From contig NZ_WHTD01000093.1 in assembly GCF_009379765.1 (NCBI RefSeq), positions 1 to 32,203 of the forward strand: a DNA stretch of 32,203 nt, given 5' to 3'. Shown in pieces: positions 31,731-32,203 of this stretch. This DNA comes from Actinophytocola sp. (GTDB lineage Bacteria; Actinomycetota; Actinomycetes; Mycobacteriales; Pseudonocardiaceae). Made by a program: the position numbers and the translations under genes. Below the pieces are notes generated by a model that was given only the letters and a program-made list of their open reading frames with translations, made no database searches and was not told the origin of the DNA. Each line of letters begins with the position of its first letter. Position 1 is the stretch's first letter.

Positions 31731-32063
31731 ATGGCCGCGAACGGGATCAAAGACCCGGACGACGACCCGCGCCTTCGGGCCGACCCCCTGGCGGACGAGT
31801 TCGACGACGAGCTGATCGGCCTCGACCCGGACGACCCGGAGGCCCGGGCGTTCGCCGAGCACCTGCAGCGCCAGCACCGGCTGCACCCGAGCTTCACCGT
31901 CGAGGGGTATCTGTCCGACATGGGCGACTGGGCCGCGTCCGCGAACCGGCTCGGCGGGCACCGGAAGCTGATGGCCAGCATCCTCGTGCTGCTGATCCTG
32001 CTCGGCGTGACCGTCACCGTGTGGGACGCGCTGGCCTACGCGATCTCCGCGTTCCTGAAGTAG
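31731..32063 (+). CDS. small single-span membrane protein, hypothetical
   Basis: The 110-residue protein has an acidic N-terminal half (DPDDDPRLRADPLADEFDDEL), a short helix FAEHLQRQHRLHPSF, and one membrane span near the C-terminus, LMASILVLLILLGVTVTVW, so most of it faces the cytoplasm or is anchored to the membrane. I do not recognise a family. GTGGGGG precedes the ATG. Its start is 22 bases from the divergent LigD-type gene, so the two share a promoter region. Confidence 0.75.
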   Translation: MAANGIKDPDDDPRLRADPLADEFDDELIGLDPDDPEARAFAEHLQRQHRLHPSFTVEGYLSDMGDWAASANRLGGHRKLMASILVLLILLGVTVTVWDALAYAISAFLK

Positions 32064-32065
32064 CG

Positions 32066-32203
32066 CTAGCCCCGTCTTCCGCACATGAGGTGGGGTGGAC
32101 AGGTCAGGCGTGTCGGTGATGTGTCTGACCTGCCGATCTGTGAGTCTGTCGCGTTGTGGATCAACGTGGACGACGGGCCCGGTATGTCGCGGCGAGTATC
32201 GAG
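32066..32203 (+). mobile_element. possible left edge of an insertion sequence, incomplete
   Basis: CTAGCCCCGTCTTCCGC begins 3 bases after the previous stop and resembles the CTAGCCCCCGCCGG end of the 26535-26699 element. An 8-base inverted repeat, CAGGTCAG (32100-32107) with CTGACCTG (32125-32132), follows. A GTG at 32156 then opens a frame to the window edge, VDQRGRRARYVAASIE, which has the feel of a transposase N-terminus (IS701-like is one option). The 15 bases around its start also occur in the MITE at 23401-23544. The evidence is thin because the window ends here. Confidence 0.3.

Noticed and set aside
30336..32084. 582-residue frame covering the LigD-type gene on the same strand
   Set aside because: The LigD polymerase motifs are in a different frame; this one gives Arg/Gly/Pro-rich sequence without domains.

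Overview
The window is very GC-rich, uses many GTG starts, and carries several actinobacterial marker genes: DUF3000, the coproporphyrin-dependent haem genes hemE-hemY-hemQ, CynX-type and DHA2-type MFS transporters, and a stand-alone LigD-type polymerase. The intergenic repeats and gene content look like a Pseudonocardiales actinomycete (Lentzea, Saccharothrix or Amycolatopsis-like). That placement is an inference from memory, not a search result. I see no rRNA, tRNA, CRISPR array, prophage or biosynthetic gene cluster.

Layout. (1) 1-7002: a truncated DJ-1/PfpI gene and DUF3000 (minus strand) diverge from a haem run (plus strand): hemE, a 303-bp repeat-filled gap, hemY/cgoX, hemQ/chdC, a CaiB-type CoA transferase and a metallophosphoesterase whose reading frame is broken twice. 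(2) 6984-15820: a 1083-residue secreted subtilase (minus) behind a long leader with a perfect hairpin, a two-domain VOC protein, and a 1335-residue secreted multidomain GH87 alpha-1,3-glucanase. (3) 15849-21000: an alpha/beta hydrolase, an SDR diverging from a TetR regulator, an acidic protein, a DUF1304-cupin pair, and a frameshifted LuxR-type regulator. (4) 21000-24305: an 827-bp stretch with no supportable gene, a CynX-like MFS transporter with a proline-rich tail, and a DUF457 membrane protein. (5) 24430-29738: a secreted DUF6351 protein, a TetR regulator and a frameshifted DHA2 MFS pump sharing a set of palindromic operators, then a collapsed SARP/AfsR-type regulator. (6) 29856-32203: a secreted Vps62-like protein, the LigD polymerase domain, a small membrane protein, and the possible edge of an insertion sequence.

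How the genes work together. hemE, hemY and hemQ cover uroporphyrinogen decarboxylation, coproporphyrinogen oxidation and coprohaem decarboxylation. The subtilase, the alpha-1,3-glucanase and the DUF6351 protein are exported and suit a saprophyte degrading polymers and fungal walls. The TetR/MFS pair looks like an autoregulated efflux module with three matching operator-like sites.

Most interesting signals. Three short palindromic elements beginning CTAGTGT lie between CTAG tetranucleotides, and every one sits on the TAG stop codon of a flanking gene (GH87, DUF457, DUF6351 and TetR). They look like miniature elements that target CTAG and regenerate the stop codon. A tandem array before hemY has copied the hemY translation start and makes a 20-codon upstream ORF. 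A 22-bp repeat family occurs at two loci, and in one of them the array reverses orientation. Four genes have broken frames. In three the protein continues well across the break, so sequencing error must be excluded before they are called pseudogenes.
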